Source of the DNA: Sphingomonas kaistensis
Lineage (GTDB): Bacteria; Pseudomonadota; Alphaproteobacteria; Sphingomonadales; Sphingomonadaceae
Direction of reading: 5' to 3'
Length of the DNA stretch: 64,000 bases
Assembly (NCBI RefSeq): GCF_036884275.1
Contig: NZ_CP145607.1
Span: 2,653,001-2,717,000, forward strand
Position numbers and translations under genes: made by a program. The notes below the pieces were generated by a model. It had not been told where the DNA came from. It was given only the letters and a program-made list of their open reading frames with translations, and did not search any database. Shown in pieces: positions 51,916 to 60,133 of the stretch. The stretch's first letter is position 1. Every line of letters starts with the position of its first letter.

Positions 51916-54081
51916 TTACTTCACCGGAAAGCCGCGGCGCTTCAGCAGCGCCGTCACGTCCGGATCACGCCCGCGGAACTGGCGGTACGCCTCGGCGCGA
52001 TCGGTCTGGTTGCCGGTCGACAGCAAAATCGTCCGGAAGCGATCGGCGATCTGCTTGTTGAACGGATCGCCCGTCTCCTCGAACGCCGCCCAAGTGTCGG
52101 CGTCCATCGTTTCCGACCACAGATAGCTGTAATAGCCCGCCGAATAGGCGTCCGAGCTGAACAGGTGCCCGAATTGCGGCAGACGGTGCCGCATGGTCAT
52201 TTCCTTGGGCATGCCAAGCTCGGTCAAGGTGTTCCGCTCGAAGGTGTCGGCATTCACCACGCCGCCAGGCTGCAGGTGCAGCTTCATGTCGACCAGCGCG
52301 GAGGACAGATATTCCACCGTCTGGAAGCCCTGACCGAAGGTGTCGGCGCGCTCGATCTTGTCGACCAATCTCTTCGGCATCGGCTGCTTGGTCTGATAAT
52401 GCAGCGCGAAGCGGTCGAGGATCGGCCGGGTCAGCAGCCAATTCTCGTTCACCTGGCTCGGATATTCCACGAAATCGCGCTGGGCGCCATTGAAGCTCGG
52501 ATAGCGCACATCCGACAGCAGGTAATGGATAGCGTGCCCGAACTCGTGGAACAGGGTCGAGGCATCGTCGAGGCTGACCAGCACCGGCTGACCCGCTTCG
52601 GGCTTGTTGAAATTGTTGTTGTTGCTGACCAGCGCCGGGTCACGGCCGGTCAGATCGCTCGGCAGGCGATAGCTCGTCATCCACGCGCCCGAGCGCTTGC
52701 CCTCGCGGCCGTAGGTATCGAGGTAGAACAGGCCTACCGGCTTGCCGAGACGGGTCACCTCGAAGGTCCGGACGTCCGGATGGAAGACCGGGACGCTGCC
52801 GGTGTTTTCCTTGAATTGCAGGTCGTACAGGCGGCCCGCGCTGTAGAACATGCCCTGCACGAGGTTATCCAGCTGGAAGTAGGGTTTGATCTCCTCTTCC
52901 GACAGGTCGTACTTGGCCTTGCGCACCTTCTCGTTGAGGAAGCGCGTGTCCCACGGCTCGATCGTCCGGATGCCGGCCGCGCGGGCGAACGGCCGCATGT
53001 CGGCGATCTCTTCCTTGGCGCGGGCGACGGCGGCCGGCCACACCCGCATCATCAGGTCCATCGCCCGGTCGGGCTTCTTGGCCATGGTGTCCTGCATCCG
53101 CCAGTGGGCATGCGTCGGGAAGCCGAGCAGCTTGGCGCGGTCGGCGCGCAGCTTCACGATCTGGCTGATCAAGCCGTTGGTGTCGTTGGCATTGCCGTTG
53201 TCGCCGCGGTTGACGAACGCGGTCCACACCTTCTCGCGAAGCGCGCGATTGGTGCCGAACGTCTGCACCGGCTCGAATGCCGAACGGGTGTTGCGGATGG
53301 CATAGGTGCCCGCGGGCAGGCCCTTGTCCTTCGCCACCGAGGCGGCGGCCGCCTTGATGTCGGCAGGAACGCCGGCCATTTCGGCCTCGGTTGCCTGGAT
53401 GAAGGTGCCTTCGTCAGCCAGCAGCTTGGCATTGAATTCGCTGAAAAGCGAAGCGAGCTGCTGGTTATAGCCCGACAATTGCTGCTTCTGCGTCGCGTCG
53501 AGCTTGGCGCCATTGCGCACGAAGCTTTCGTAGGTGCGGGTCAGCAGGCGGTCCTGCACCGCGTCGAGGCCGAGGCCCGCGCGATTGTTGTAGAGCGTCT
53601 CGATGCGGGCGAAGAGCTTGGGATCAAGCGTGATCTCGTCACCCGCCGCCGACAGCTTGGGGCTCCACTCCTTGTCGAGCGCCTGGATCTCGGGCGTCGA
53701 CAGATTGTCGGTGTAGACCCCGAACACACTGGTCACGCGGTCCAGCCGTTCACCGGCCTTTTGCATCGCTTCGACGGTGTTGGCGAAGGTTGGCGCCTCG
53801 GGATTGTCGGCGATGGCGCGATATTCGCGGCGCTGCTCGTCGATCGCGAAGGTCAGTGCCTCGGGGAAGTCGCTGACCTTGACCTTGTCCCACGGCACAA
53901 CGCCGCCATAGGGGCCGGTCCATTCGGCCAGCAGCACATTGTCCGGCACCGCGGGCGCGGCCGCGACCGGCGCGGCGTCGGCGACGGCGGACGGGGTCGC
54001 GGCGGGCTCAGCGGCCGGCACGGTGGCACAGCCCGCGAGCAGCAGAAGGGAAGAACCGGCGAGAAGGGCAGACTTCAGCAT
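51916..54081 (-). CDS. M3-family zinc metallopeptidase, Dcp-like lipoprotein
   Basis: A 721-aa peptidase of the thimet oligopeptidase/peptidyl-dipeptidase family. The N-terminus MLKSALLAGSSLLLLAGC is a lipoprotein signal, then an Ala/Pro linker, a long helical domain, and the zinc site FHEFGHAIHYLL with downstream Glu. The C-terminal SAGYYSYLWSETMDADTWAAF is conserved in Dcp. It would degrade short peptides in the periplasm. A TTG one codon upstream is an alternative start. Confidence 0.92.
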   Translation of the reverse strand: MLKSALLAGSSLLLLAGCATVPAAEPAATPSAVADAAPVAAAPAVPDNVLLAEWTGPYGGVVPWDKVKVSDFPEALTFAIDEQRREYRAIADNPEAPTFANTVEAMQKAGERLDRVTSVFGVYTDNLSTPEIQALDKEWSPKLSAAGDEITLDPKLFARIETLYNNRAGLGLDAVQDRLLTRTYESFVRNGAKLDATQKQQLSGYNQQLASLFSEFNAKLLADEGTFIQATEAEMAGVPADIKAAAASVAKDKGLPAGTYAIRNTRSAFEPVQTFGTNRALREKVWTAFVNRGDNGNANDTNGLISQIVKLRADRAKLLGFPTHAHWRMQDTMAKKPDRAMDLMMRVWPAAVARAKEEIADMRPFARAAGIRTIEPWDTRFLNEKVRKAKYDLSEEEIKPYFQLDNLVQGMFYSAGRLYDLQFKENTGSVPVFHPDVRTFEVTRLGKPVGLFYLDTYGREGKRSGAWMTSYRLPSDLTGRDPALVSNNNNFNKPEAGQPVLVSLDDASTLFHEFGHAIHYLLSDVRYPSFNGAQRDFVEYPSQVNENWLLTRPILDRFALHYQTKQPMPKRLVDKIERADTFGQGFQTVEYLSSALVDMKLHLQPGGVVNADTFERNTLTELGMPKEMTMRHRLPQFGHLFSSDAYSAGYYSYLWSETMDADTWAAFEETGDPFNKQIADRFRTILLSTGNQTDRAEAYRQFRGRDPDVTALLKRRGFPVK

Positions 54082-54220
54082 CAACGAGAAACCTCATGGT
54101 GATTGCAAAGGTGTCACTGCCGCCCTTGCGCTGACAGGCCAAGGGGGCAATCGACGGATGGAGGAACATGGGGCGTGTCTTATCAGGCGGCCGCTGAACC
54201 CTGCATGGCCAAGTCCTTGA

Positions 54221-54757
54221 TCAGGAAAGAAGAAAGCTCGCCAGCGGAAGCAACAGTTTGACGTCCACCGCAACGCCGGCGTCGCGGCGGTCTGCGACGA
54301 AATCGGCCAGCTCGTGCTTTGGGACGAGGTGGACCGTAATGTCTTCCTCTCCCGCGACTCCCCCGCCCGCCCCGATCCGGCGAACGCCATGGGCGCGGAC
54401 CAGGGTGAAGCTTTCGCTGAGCATTCCGGGCGAAGCGTGGAAATCGCCCAGCCGCTCGACGTGGCTTGCGGTGAAGCCGGTTTCTTCCTCCAGCTCCTTG
54501 ATTGCAGTGTCCTCGACGCCCGCGCCGTCGCCATGATCGCCGACCAAGCCGGCCGGAAGCTCGAGACACGGGCCGCCAAGCGGCGCGCGGGCCTGCTCGA
54601 CCAGGATCCAGCAGCCGTCATGCTCGGCCAGCACGACCACCGCGCGAATGCCTCGGACCCGCCCGGCATATTCCCACCGACCCTTGCGCTGCACCTGGAC
54701 GAAGCGCCCCGCCCACATCGTTTCGGGCGGCAGGTCGAGGTCGGGATCGCGGCTCAC
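54221..54757 (-). CDS. NUDIX hydrolase, ADP-ribose pyrophosphatase-like
   Basis: A 178-aa NUDIX enzyme. The box is GDGAGVEDTAIKELEEETGF, close to the consensus but with Lys where Arg is usual. Upstream PCLELPAGLV and downstream FHASPGMLSESFTLV fit the ADP-ribose/ADP-sugar subgroup. Its GTG start at 54757 overlaps the TPM-domain gene stop, joining it to the LemA/TPM operon. Confidence 0.85.
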   Translation of the reverse strand: MSRDPDLDLPPETMWAGRFVQVQRKGRWEYAGRVRGIRAVVVLAEHDGCWILVEQARAPLGGPCLELPAGLVGDHGDGAGVEDTAIKELEEETGFTASHVERLGDFHASPGMLSESFTLVRAHGVRRIGAGGGVAGEEDITVHLVPKHELADFVADRRDAGVAVDVKLLLPLASFLLS

Positions 54758-55431
54758 AGCTCGATCAATTTGTCGGGTATCTCGTTAAAGTCCTCGCTAG
54801 TCCTGGGGAAATGGCGGGTCAGCACCGCGCCCACTTCCTCCACCGCCAGCGCGAGGCCGTCGCCGGGCCGCCCCGCCTTGATCTCGCCGATCAGCTCGGC
54901 CATCGCATCGCCCCAACATTCGGGCGTGGTGACCTTGGTCACCGCTTCGTCTGCGACGATCTCGGCGCGATGCTCGGCCAGGCTGAGGTAGATGAGCACC
55001 GCCGTGCGCCCGACGGTGCGGCTTTCGGCCGCGGCGCGGAACAAGGCAATGGCGCGGCGGCGAACCCGGCGCCCCTTGGTCGCGCCGGGGGTCAGCGCCA
55101 CCCGGATCGCCTGCGGCTTGAGGACCAACAGCGTCAGCAGAAAGCCGAGCACCGCCAGTACCATCGCCGCGAACAGCACTTCGCCTGCGCTGGCGGTTTC
55201 GCCCCAGCCGAACAATGCCTCCCACAAGCTGGCAAGACCCGCTGCCTGCCACGCGGAGAGCGCAAGCACGCCGATCATCACCGCCACCGCCCAGTGCAAG
55301 GCGACATCATGATAGCTGTCGCTGTCGGCCGACACGATGGTCAGGATCTCGCCGTCGCTGCTCGCTTCGGCCGCGGCGATCGCTTCGCTGACCTTGCGAT
55401 GGTCCTCCGGTTGCAGGCTGAGAGTCACCAT
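54754..55431 (-). CDS. TPM-domain membrane protein
   Basis: A 225-aa protein with a TPM-type fold split by two transmembrane helices (about 46-66, DVALHWAVAVMIGVLALSAW, and about 85-105, LFAAMVLAVLGFLLTLLVL). The start (EDHRKVSEAIAAAEASSDGE) and SLAEHRAEIVADEAV match the YgcG/TPM family relatives. The start overlaps the end of the upstream TPM gene by seven bases. It belongs to the four-gene LemA/TPM set. Confidence 0.8.
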   Translation of the reverse strand: MVTLSLQPEDHRKVSEAIAAAEASSDGEILTIVSADSDSYHDVALHWAVAVMIGVLALSAWQAAGLASLWEALFGWGETASAGEVLFAAMVLAVLGFLLTLLVLKPQAIRVALTPGATKGRRVRRRAIALFRAAAESRTVGRTAVLIYLSLAEHRAEIVADEAVTKVTTPECWGDAMAELIGEIKAGRPGDGLALAVEEVGAVLTRHFPRTSEDFNEIPDKLIEL

Positions 55432-56258
55432 GAGCCCGACGCTCCGCCGCCGCCGAAGCTTCCGCCGCCGCCGGAGAAGCCGCCGCCGCCGCCAAAGCCG
55501 CCGCCCCCGCCACCGAAGCCGCCGAAACCACCGCCGCCGCCGTTACGCGACGCACGGCTGATCGCATCGAGCCCCCACAGCACGACCATCGGATCGATCC
55601 CCCCGCCCCGCCGCCGCTTGCCGCGATATTTGCGGCCCTGCGATCGCCGCGCGAAGCTCAAAAAGACGAAGGCGACTACGAGGCCCCAGAAAACCAACGG
55701 CACGAAGCCTGCGCCATCGCCGGAGCGCCGAGTATTCGCCGAACTGGCCTCGGCCTCCTGAACGCGCTTGGCCGCCTCCGCAGGCGGAAGTCGCATCTGC
55801 TCAGCGATCGCATCGACGCCAGCATCGATCCCGCCCGGGAAATCCCCTTCCTTGAAGCGCGGCGTGATCGCGTTGCGAATGATGACGCTCGAGAGGGCAT
55901 CCGTCAGGAAGACGCGCGCGCCATAACCGGTCTCGATCCGCACCTTGCGTTCGTTGGGAGCGACAATGAGAAGAACGCCGTCGTCTTCCTCCTTCGACCC
56001 GATCCCCCACTCTCGGCCGAGCCGGTAGCCGTAATCCTCGATCGTCCGGCCTTCGAGGCTGGGCAAGGTCGCGACAACGAGTTGCCGTCCGCTCTGCTGC
56101 TCCAGCGCGGCAAGCTTCTGCGTGAGCGCGGCCTCTTGCGCCGGATCGAGGAGATTGGCGTTATCGACGACCTGGCCGGTCAGCGTCGGAAACGTCTGCG
56201 CAGCGATTGGCTGCGAAGCCAGCATCAGCAACAGCAAAACGAAAAGACGGCGGATCAT
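55425..56258 (-). CDS. YgcG-family TPM-domain protein with glycine-rich tail
   Basis: A 277-aa membrane protein: signal peptide (FVLLLLMLASQPIAAQ), TPM domain (about 25-165, with LTGQVVDNANLLDP, VVATLPSLEGRTIEDYGYRL, GVLLIVAPNERKVRIETGYG), a transmembrane helix (VPLVFWGLVVAFVFLSF) and a C-terminal tail of GGGGGFGG-type repeats ending ASGSW. This is the standard LemA-partner YgcG architecture; the role in the envelope is poorly known. Four-base overlap with the upstream gene. Confidence 0.88.
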   Translation of the reverse strand: MIRRLFVLLLLMLASQPIAAQTFPTLTGQVVDNANLLDPAQEAALTQKLAALEQQSGRQLVVATLPSLEGRTIEDYGYRLGREWGIGSKEEDDGVLLIVAPNERKVRIETGYGARVFLTDALSSVIIRNAITPRFKEGDFPGGIDAGVDAIAEQMRLPPAEAAKRVQEAEASSANTRRSGDGAGFVPLVFWGLVVAFVFLSFARRSQGRKYRGKRRRGGGIDPMVVLWGLDAISRASRNGGGGGFGGFGGGGGGFGGGGGFSGGGGSFGGGGASGSW

Positions 56259-56767
56259 GATGCGTCTCGGACGATGCCGATGGCGGCCCTGATGGCCTCA
56301 GCCGGCTGCTCAGCGCGAAGATGATCCAGCATCGCTGTCGCGATGCGAGCCTTTTGCTCCGGTGCAAGCGCTCCCTCGACCCGAACGGTCGTCGCCTCGG
56401 GATCGACCATCAGAACCAGGTCGCTGCCGGAAGGTCGGCCAGCCACTGCCCACCCGAGATGCTCCAGGCTCTCGCCCGAGGCAGGTCGGGCGAGCACCAC
56501 AGTCATGCGCGGCCCGCCGGCTTGATTGAGGTCGCGCAGTTCCATCGCGAGATCGCGCATTTGCGTCGGCCGTAATGCTCCCGCCTCATCAATGATCTTC
56601 CCTGTCGCGGAGGGTTTGGGCGGATTGGCAGGCTGCTCATCGGGGCGCGTGCTGGCCACGACCTGCCCATCATCCGTCACGGTCCACGACGATGTTTCTT
56701 CCGACTGCCTCACTTCGCAGCCGGTAAGGAACACGGCGAAGATCGCCGCAAAGGGGAGCAGCCGCAC
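56255..56767 (-). CDS. TPM-domain lipoprotein
   Basis: A 170-aa exported lipoprotein: VRLLPFAAIFAVFLTGC gives a signal and lipobox, followed by a TPM-like domain (GKIIDEAGALRPTQMRDLAM, MTVVLARPASGESLEHLGWA, VLMVDPEATTVRVEGALAPE). GTG 56767 follows the lemA stop by one base, so it is coupled to lemA. Having three TPM-type proteins in a row is unusual. Confidence 0.8.
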   Translation of the reverse strand: MRLLPFAAIFAVFLTGCEVRQSEETSSWTVTDDGQVVASTRPDEQPANPPKPSATGKIIDEAGALRPTQMRDLAMELRDLNQAGGPRMTVVLARPASGESLEHLGWAVAGRPSGSDLVLMVDPEATTVRVEGALAPEQKARIATAMLDHLRAEQPAEAIRAAIGIVRDAS

Positions 56768-56768
56768 C

Positions 56769-57356
56769 TTATTGCGCGTTGAAATTGACCGTAGGCGCAT
56801 TCTGCGCGGCCGCCGCGGCCTCGAAGGGGACCTTGGGCTTGGCGCCGTAGAAGATCTTCGCGCCCACCGCGTCGGGGAAGGTGCGAATGCGCGTGTTATA
56901 CCCCTGCACCGCCTCGTTGTAATCGCGGCGAGCGACGAGAATGCTATTTTCCGTGCCCTCGATCTGGCTCTGCAGCGTCAGAAAGTTCTGGTTGGTCTTG
57001 AGCTCGGGATAAGCTTCCTGCAGCCGCTGAAGGCTCAGCGTGATGCGGTTCTGCGCGTCGTTGAAGGCGCCGACCTTGGCCGGGTCCGACAGGTCGCCGG
57101 GGCTGAGCTGGATACGGTTGGCGCCGGCGCGCGCCTCGGTCACTTCGACCAGCACGCTTTTTTCCTGCTGCGCGGCGCCCTTCACCGTGTTCACCAGATT
57201 GGGAATGAGGTCGGACCGGCGCTGATATTCGCTCTGCAGGTCGCCCCACTTGGCGTTGACGTTTTCCTCGGCGGTCGGAACTGAGTTCAGGCCGCATCCG
57301 GCCAGCGAAAAAGCGGCGAGCGGCGCAAGGAGGCCGAGGCGGCGAAGAGTCGTCAT
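56769..57356 (-). CDS. lemA: LemA family protein
   Basis: A 195-aa envelope protein: N-terminal lipoprotein-type signal (LLAPLAAFSLAGC), then the LemA helical bundle (NVNAKWGDLQSEYQRRSDLI, LVNTVKGAAQQEKSVLVEVT, VARRDYNEAVQGYNTRIRTF). It heads an operon with three TPM-domain genes and a NUDIX gene. ATG 57356 is 9-10 bases after GGGGGA; ATG 57365 is possible. The function is unknown; the family is widely paired with YgcG. Confidence 0.9.
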   Translation of the reverse strand: MTTLRRLGLLAPLAAFSLAGCGLNSVPTAEENVNAKWGDLQSEYQRRSDLIPNLVNTVKGAAQQEKSVLVEVTEARAGANRIQLSPGDLSDPAKVGAFNDAQNRITLSLQRLQEAYPELKTNQNFLTLQSQIEGTENSILVARRDYNEAVQGYNTRIRTFPDAVGAKIFYGAKPKVPFEAAAAAQNAPTVNFNAQ

Positions 57357-57471
57357 GGTCGTCATTCCCCCGAAAGTCGTTTGCTGGTGCGTTACGTAGG
57401 TGGGACACCGGCGCGCCGCAATGGGTTCGCGCGCAAGTCGCCGCAGCATCGACCGTGAAGGAAGGGAAAGT

Positions 57472-57815
57472 GGGGGGCTTCTGTTGCCCGGTGCCCCCCG
57501 TACCGCTGGAATCCGATTCTGTTGCCCGGTTCGGTCCAACCGCGCTTAAGCTTTGTAACTTCTGACCGTTAGGCCGTCAGTTACGCAGCAATCGCGAGCG
57601 CCTCGTTATCGTTGGCACTTGTGAGAATGACCGTTTTAGGGCCGATCCAAGCCCGCTGGCAGCAAGCACTTTACTGCATCCGTCGATCCTGTTTCGCCCC
57701 CATCAGCAACGGCGATGATCGTGAAATCTTGGCCGCTGCTGGTGGAGGCGCCGGGGTACTGCCCCCCGGGTCCGAAATGTTTATTTCTACCTACACTCTA
57801 CCAGCATAGCCGGTT
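57472..57815 (-). ncRNA. ssrA: tmRNA (ssrA), alphaproteobacterial permuted two-piece form
   Basis: On the minus strand the acceptor piece comes first: a T-arm-like CCGGGG..CCCCGG stem followed by CGCCTCCACCA, ending at 57740. After an intervening segment the coding piece starts at 57701 with GGGGGCGAAACAGGATCGAC, the near-universal tmRNA 5' sequence, whose GGGGGCG pairs with CGCCTCC. The tag reading frame (57616-57581) encodes ANDNEALAIAA then TAA, a typical degradation tag. The last helix is 57472-57499 (GGGGGGC/GCCCCCC on the complement). The 5' end of the acceptor piece (about 57815) is an estimate. Confidence 0.93.
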
Positions 57816-57869
57816 GCCCGGCCCGACCAATGTAGGCGTTCGCACACGCCTTTCCAAGAGACTCGTATT

Positions 57870-57895
57870 GGAACCGAAAGGAAAACACTGGCGTT
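57870..57895 (+). promoter_or_regulatory. EcfG-type general stress promoter
   Basis: GGAAC at 57870-57874 and CGTT at 57892-57895 with a 17-base spacer match the EcfG sigma-factor consensus of alphaproteobacteria (GGAAC-N16/17-CGTT). It points toward the lipoprotein gene at 57956, leaving a leader of roughly 50 bases. Confidence 0.7.
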
Positions 57896-57955
57896 GGGCG
57901 CCCTCAAGCGGGTAGGAACCCGTGGGTCACAAGAACCATAAGGGGAGTGTACACC

Positions 57956-58246
57956 ATGAAGAAGCTTTCGTTCGCGCTGGTTGGCGCTGCTGCTCTCGCT
58001 CTCGCCGCTTGCGGCGGCAAGGGCGATGATTCGCTCGGCGACAACGTCAACGACAACTACGAAGCCGCCGCCGACAACCTGGAAGCGATGGCTGCCAACA
58101 CCACCAACTCGGCTGAAGCCGCGAGCCTCGAAAACCAGGCCGACGCCCTCGAAGCCGAAGGCGATCGCAAGGAAGAGGCGATCGACGACGCCGACGTCAA
58201 CGCCGCTAACGGCGCTGCTGCGACTGCCGCCGTCAACGCGATGTAA
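57956..58246 (+). CDS. small acidic stress-regulated lipoprotein
   Basis: A 96-aa lipoprotein: MKKLSFALVGAAALALAACG carries the lipobox (LAAC), and the mature chain is strongly acidic and Ala/Asn-rich with helical heptads (EAAADNLEAMAANTTNSAEA). AAGGGGAG precedes ATG 57956. An EcfG promoter lies upstream and a strong terminator downstream, so it is a monocistronic stress-response unit. The function is unknown. Confidence 0.85.
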   Translation: MKKLSFALVGAAALALAACGGKGDDSLGDNVNDNYEAAADNLEAMAANTTNSAEAASLENQADALEAEGDRKEEAIDDADVNAANGAAATAAVNAM

Positions 58247-58273
58247 TCAAGCGCGCAAGCGTTTGATGGATCG

Positions 58274-58310
58274 GGCCGGTCTCCCCAACGGGAGGCCGGC
58301 CTTTTCTTTT
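58274..58310 (+). terminator. strong rho-independent terminator of the lipoprotein gene
   Basis: GGCCGGTCTCCC (58274-58285) pairs with GGGAGGCCGGCC (58290-58301) around a CAAC loop, 12 bp with one G-T, followed by TTTTCTTTT. Confidence 0.92.
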
Positions 58311-58337
58311 GCCCCCCGCCGCCTCATCTCGGGCGCC

Positions 58338-58973
58338 ATGAGCGACAACGAGGCCATTCCCGCCGCGACCCTGGTCGTCCTGCGCGACCGCGAGGCGGGA
58401 CCGCCCGAGATGCTGATGGTCGAGCGGCCGCGAACCATGGCCTTTGCCGGCGGCGCGATGGTGTTTCCGGGCGGGCGAATCGATCCCGCCGATTGGGCCG
58501 ACGTCGATTCGCTGGATCGGGCCGCGGCCCGCGCAGCCGTGCGCGAGACGGCGGAGGAAACCGGGCTGGACGTGACAATCGACACCTTGGTCCCCTTCGC
58601 GCGCTGGCGGCCCGACAACGTCCGCCACCGCCGCTTCGACACCTTTTTCTTTCTCGCCCCCTGCCCTGCCGACGCCGGACCGCTCCGCCCGCAACCGGGC
58701 GAATGCGAGCGCGCGTTGTGGACCACGGCCGCCGCGATGCTCGACGACATCGCCGCTGCCCGCGCCGCCGCCATCTTTCCGACCATCCGAAACCTCGAGC
58801 GGCTGGCGCAATTCGGCAGCTTCGCCGAAGCCCGCGACCATGCCCTCGCTCATCCGGTGGAAATTATCAGTCCGTGGATCGAGGAGCGCGGCGGCGAGCC
58901 GCACCTCGTGATCCCCGACCACCTCGGTTATCCGGTTACGGCCGAAAGACTGGATCGCGCGCTTCGGGCCTGA
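58338..58973 (+). CDS. NUDIX hydrolase (NUDT19/CoA-type)
   Basis: A 211-aa NUDIX protein starting MSDNEAIPAATLVVLRDREA. The family opening VERPRTMAFAGGAMVFPGGR is followed by an insertion and the box end RETAEETGLD. This layout fits the NUDT19-like or coenzyme A pyrophosphatase group more than the ADP-ribose group. ATG 58338 is the first Met of the domain; the frame is open upstream without meaning. Confidence 0.85.
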   Translation: MSDNEAIPAATLVVLRDREAGPPEMLMVERPRTMAFAGGAMVFPGGRIDPADWADVDSLDRAAARAAVRETAEETGLDVTIDTLVPFARWRPDNVRHRRFDTFFFLAPCPADAGPLRPQPGECERALWTTAAAMLDDIAAARAAAIFPTIRNLERLAQFGSFAEARDHALAHPVEIISPWIEERGGEPHLVIPDHLGYPVTAERLDRALRA

Positions 58974-58998
58974 TCCGCGCCCGCCGCGTTAAGGAGCC

Positions 58999-59706
58999 AT
59001 GCGCGGCGCGATCCGGATCTTCCTGGCCTTCACGGTCCTGGCCGTCCTCATCATCGAGGGCGCCGCCTGGATGCAGCGGCATCGGCAGGACCTGCCGTGG
59101 GCCGAACTCGACCTCACGGAACCACCGGGCCGCTTCACCGCCGCCAAGATCGCCGGACTTGGCGATGACGCACCCCGCTGCCGGGCGTTGCTCGCCGCGG
59201 CGGGCAACGAGATGCGTGCTGCCCCCTCGCGCCGTCCGTCCGAAAATTGCGGCTACGAAGACGGTACCTTGCTGTCGCTCACCATGGCCCCCTCGCCCGG
59301 CGGGCTCGTCACCAGTTGCCCGGTGGCCGCCGCCCTGAGCGTGTGGGAGCGGCAGGTCGAAGCCGATGCGCAGCGGTTGCTCGGCACCGGCGTGCGCCGC
59401 TTCCTCCATGCCGGCAGCTATTCCTGTCGCCGCCTCTACAATCGCGCCGACGGTCCCTTCAGCGAGCATGCCACGGCCGATGCGGTCGATATCCTCGGCT
59501 TCGAATTGAACGACGGCCGGCGCATCTCGGTCCTGCGCGACTGGGACGGCCGGCCCGAAGACGCCGCCTTCCTGCGTGCGGCGCGCGACGGGGCGTGCCG
59601 GGTATTCAGCACCGTGCTTTCGCCCGATCACAATGCGGCGCACCGCGACCACCTGCACCTCGACACCGCCGACCGCGGCCCCTCGGGCTGGCGCGCCTGC
59701 CGCTGA
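58999..59706 (+). CDS. extensin-like family protein
   Basis: A 235-aa protein with an N-terminal membrane anchor (IFLAFTVLAVLIIEGAAW) and the bacterial extensin-like C-terminal domain: FLHAGSYSCRRLYNRADGPF, SEHATADAVDI and HRDHLHLD. The His/Asp pattern resembles zinc D-Ala-D-Ala or LD-peptidases, so a peptidoglycan function is plausible. TAAGGAG precedes the ATG. Confidence 0.85.
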   Translation: MRGAIRIFLAFTVLAVLIIEGAAWMQRHRQDLPWAELDLTEPPGRFTAAKIAGLGDDAPRCRALLAAAGNEMRAAPSRRPSENCGYEDGTLLSLTMAPSPGGLVTSCPVAAALSVWERQVEADAQRLLGTGVRRFLHAGSYSCRRLYNRADGPFSEHATADAVDILGFELNDGRRISVLRDWDGRPEDAAFLRAARDGACRVFSTVLSPDHNAAHRDHLHLDTADRGPSGWRACR

Positions 59707-59736
59707 GGCGTCGCCGAGTCGCCCCCGCCATCAACG

Positions 59737-59767
59737 AAAAGGGGCCCGCCGAACCGGCGAGCCCCTT
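59737..59767. terminator. terminator hairpin between convergent genes
   Basis: GGGGC-CCGCCG (59741-59751) pairs with CGGCG-A-GCCCC (59755-59765). An A-run precedes it, giving a T-run for the leftward SWIB gene. Confidence 0.65.
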
Positions 59768-59793
59768 AGCCAAGTCGAGGTCGCGAGCCGCGC

Positions 59794-60069
59794 TTACGAC
59801 AGATGCTTGGACAGGTGCTTGTTCATTTCGAACATGGTGCAGCGGTCCTTGCCGAAGATCTTCTTCAGCTTGTCGTCGGCAACGATTTCGCGCTTATTCT
59901 CAGGATTCTGCAGGTTGTTCTTGCGAATGTGATCCCACACCTTGGAAACGACTTCGCTGCGCGGAAGCGGATCCTTGCCGACGATTTCCGCCAGGTCCGG
60001 CGACGGCTGAACGGGTCGCGCAAGACCACCCCCTGCCTTACGTCCAGTCCCGCTCGCTTCTTTTGCCAT
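59794..60069 (-). CDS. SWIB/MDM2-domain protein
   Basis: A 91-aa protein consisting of a basic N-terminal tail and one SWIB domain (VVSKVWDHIRKNNLQNPENK, then ADDKLKKIFGKDRCTMFEMN). The domain is eukaryote-like and in bacteria occurs alone or fused to topoisomerase I; it probably takes part in nucleoid or DNA-associated protein interactions. AGGAGG precedes ATG 60069. Confidence 0.9.
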   Translation of the reverse strand: MAKEASGTGRKAGGGLARPVQPSPDLAEIVGKDPLPRSEVVSKVWDHIRKNNLQNPENKREIVADDKLKKIFGKDRCTMFEMNKHLSKHLS

Positions 60070-60133
60070 GTGGCCCTCCTGTTGGTTTCGGCACCGAGAT
60101 AGAGCGCAAAGCGCGCCCCTCTGCAAGAGGTGG

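Noticed and set aside
52165..54102. 645-codon rightward frame opposite the M3 peptidase
   Set aside because: It is an antisense shadow; the leftward frame has the HEFGH zinc site and a lipoprotein signal.
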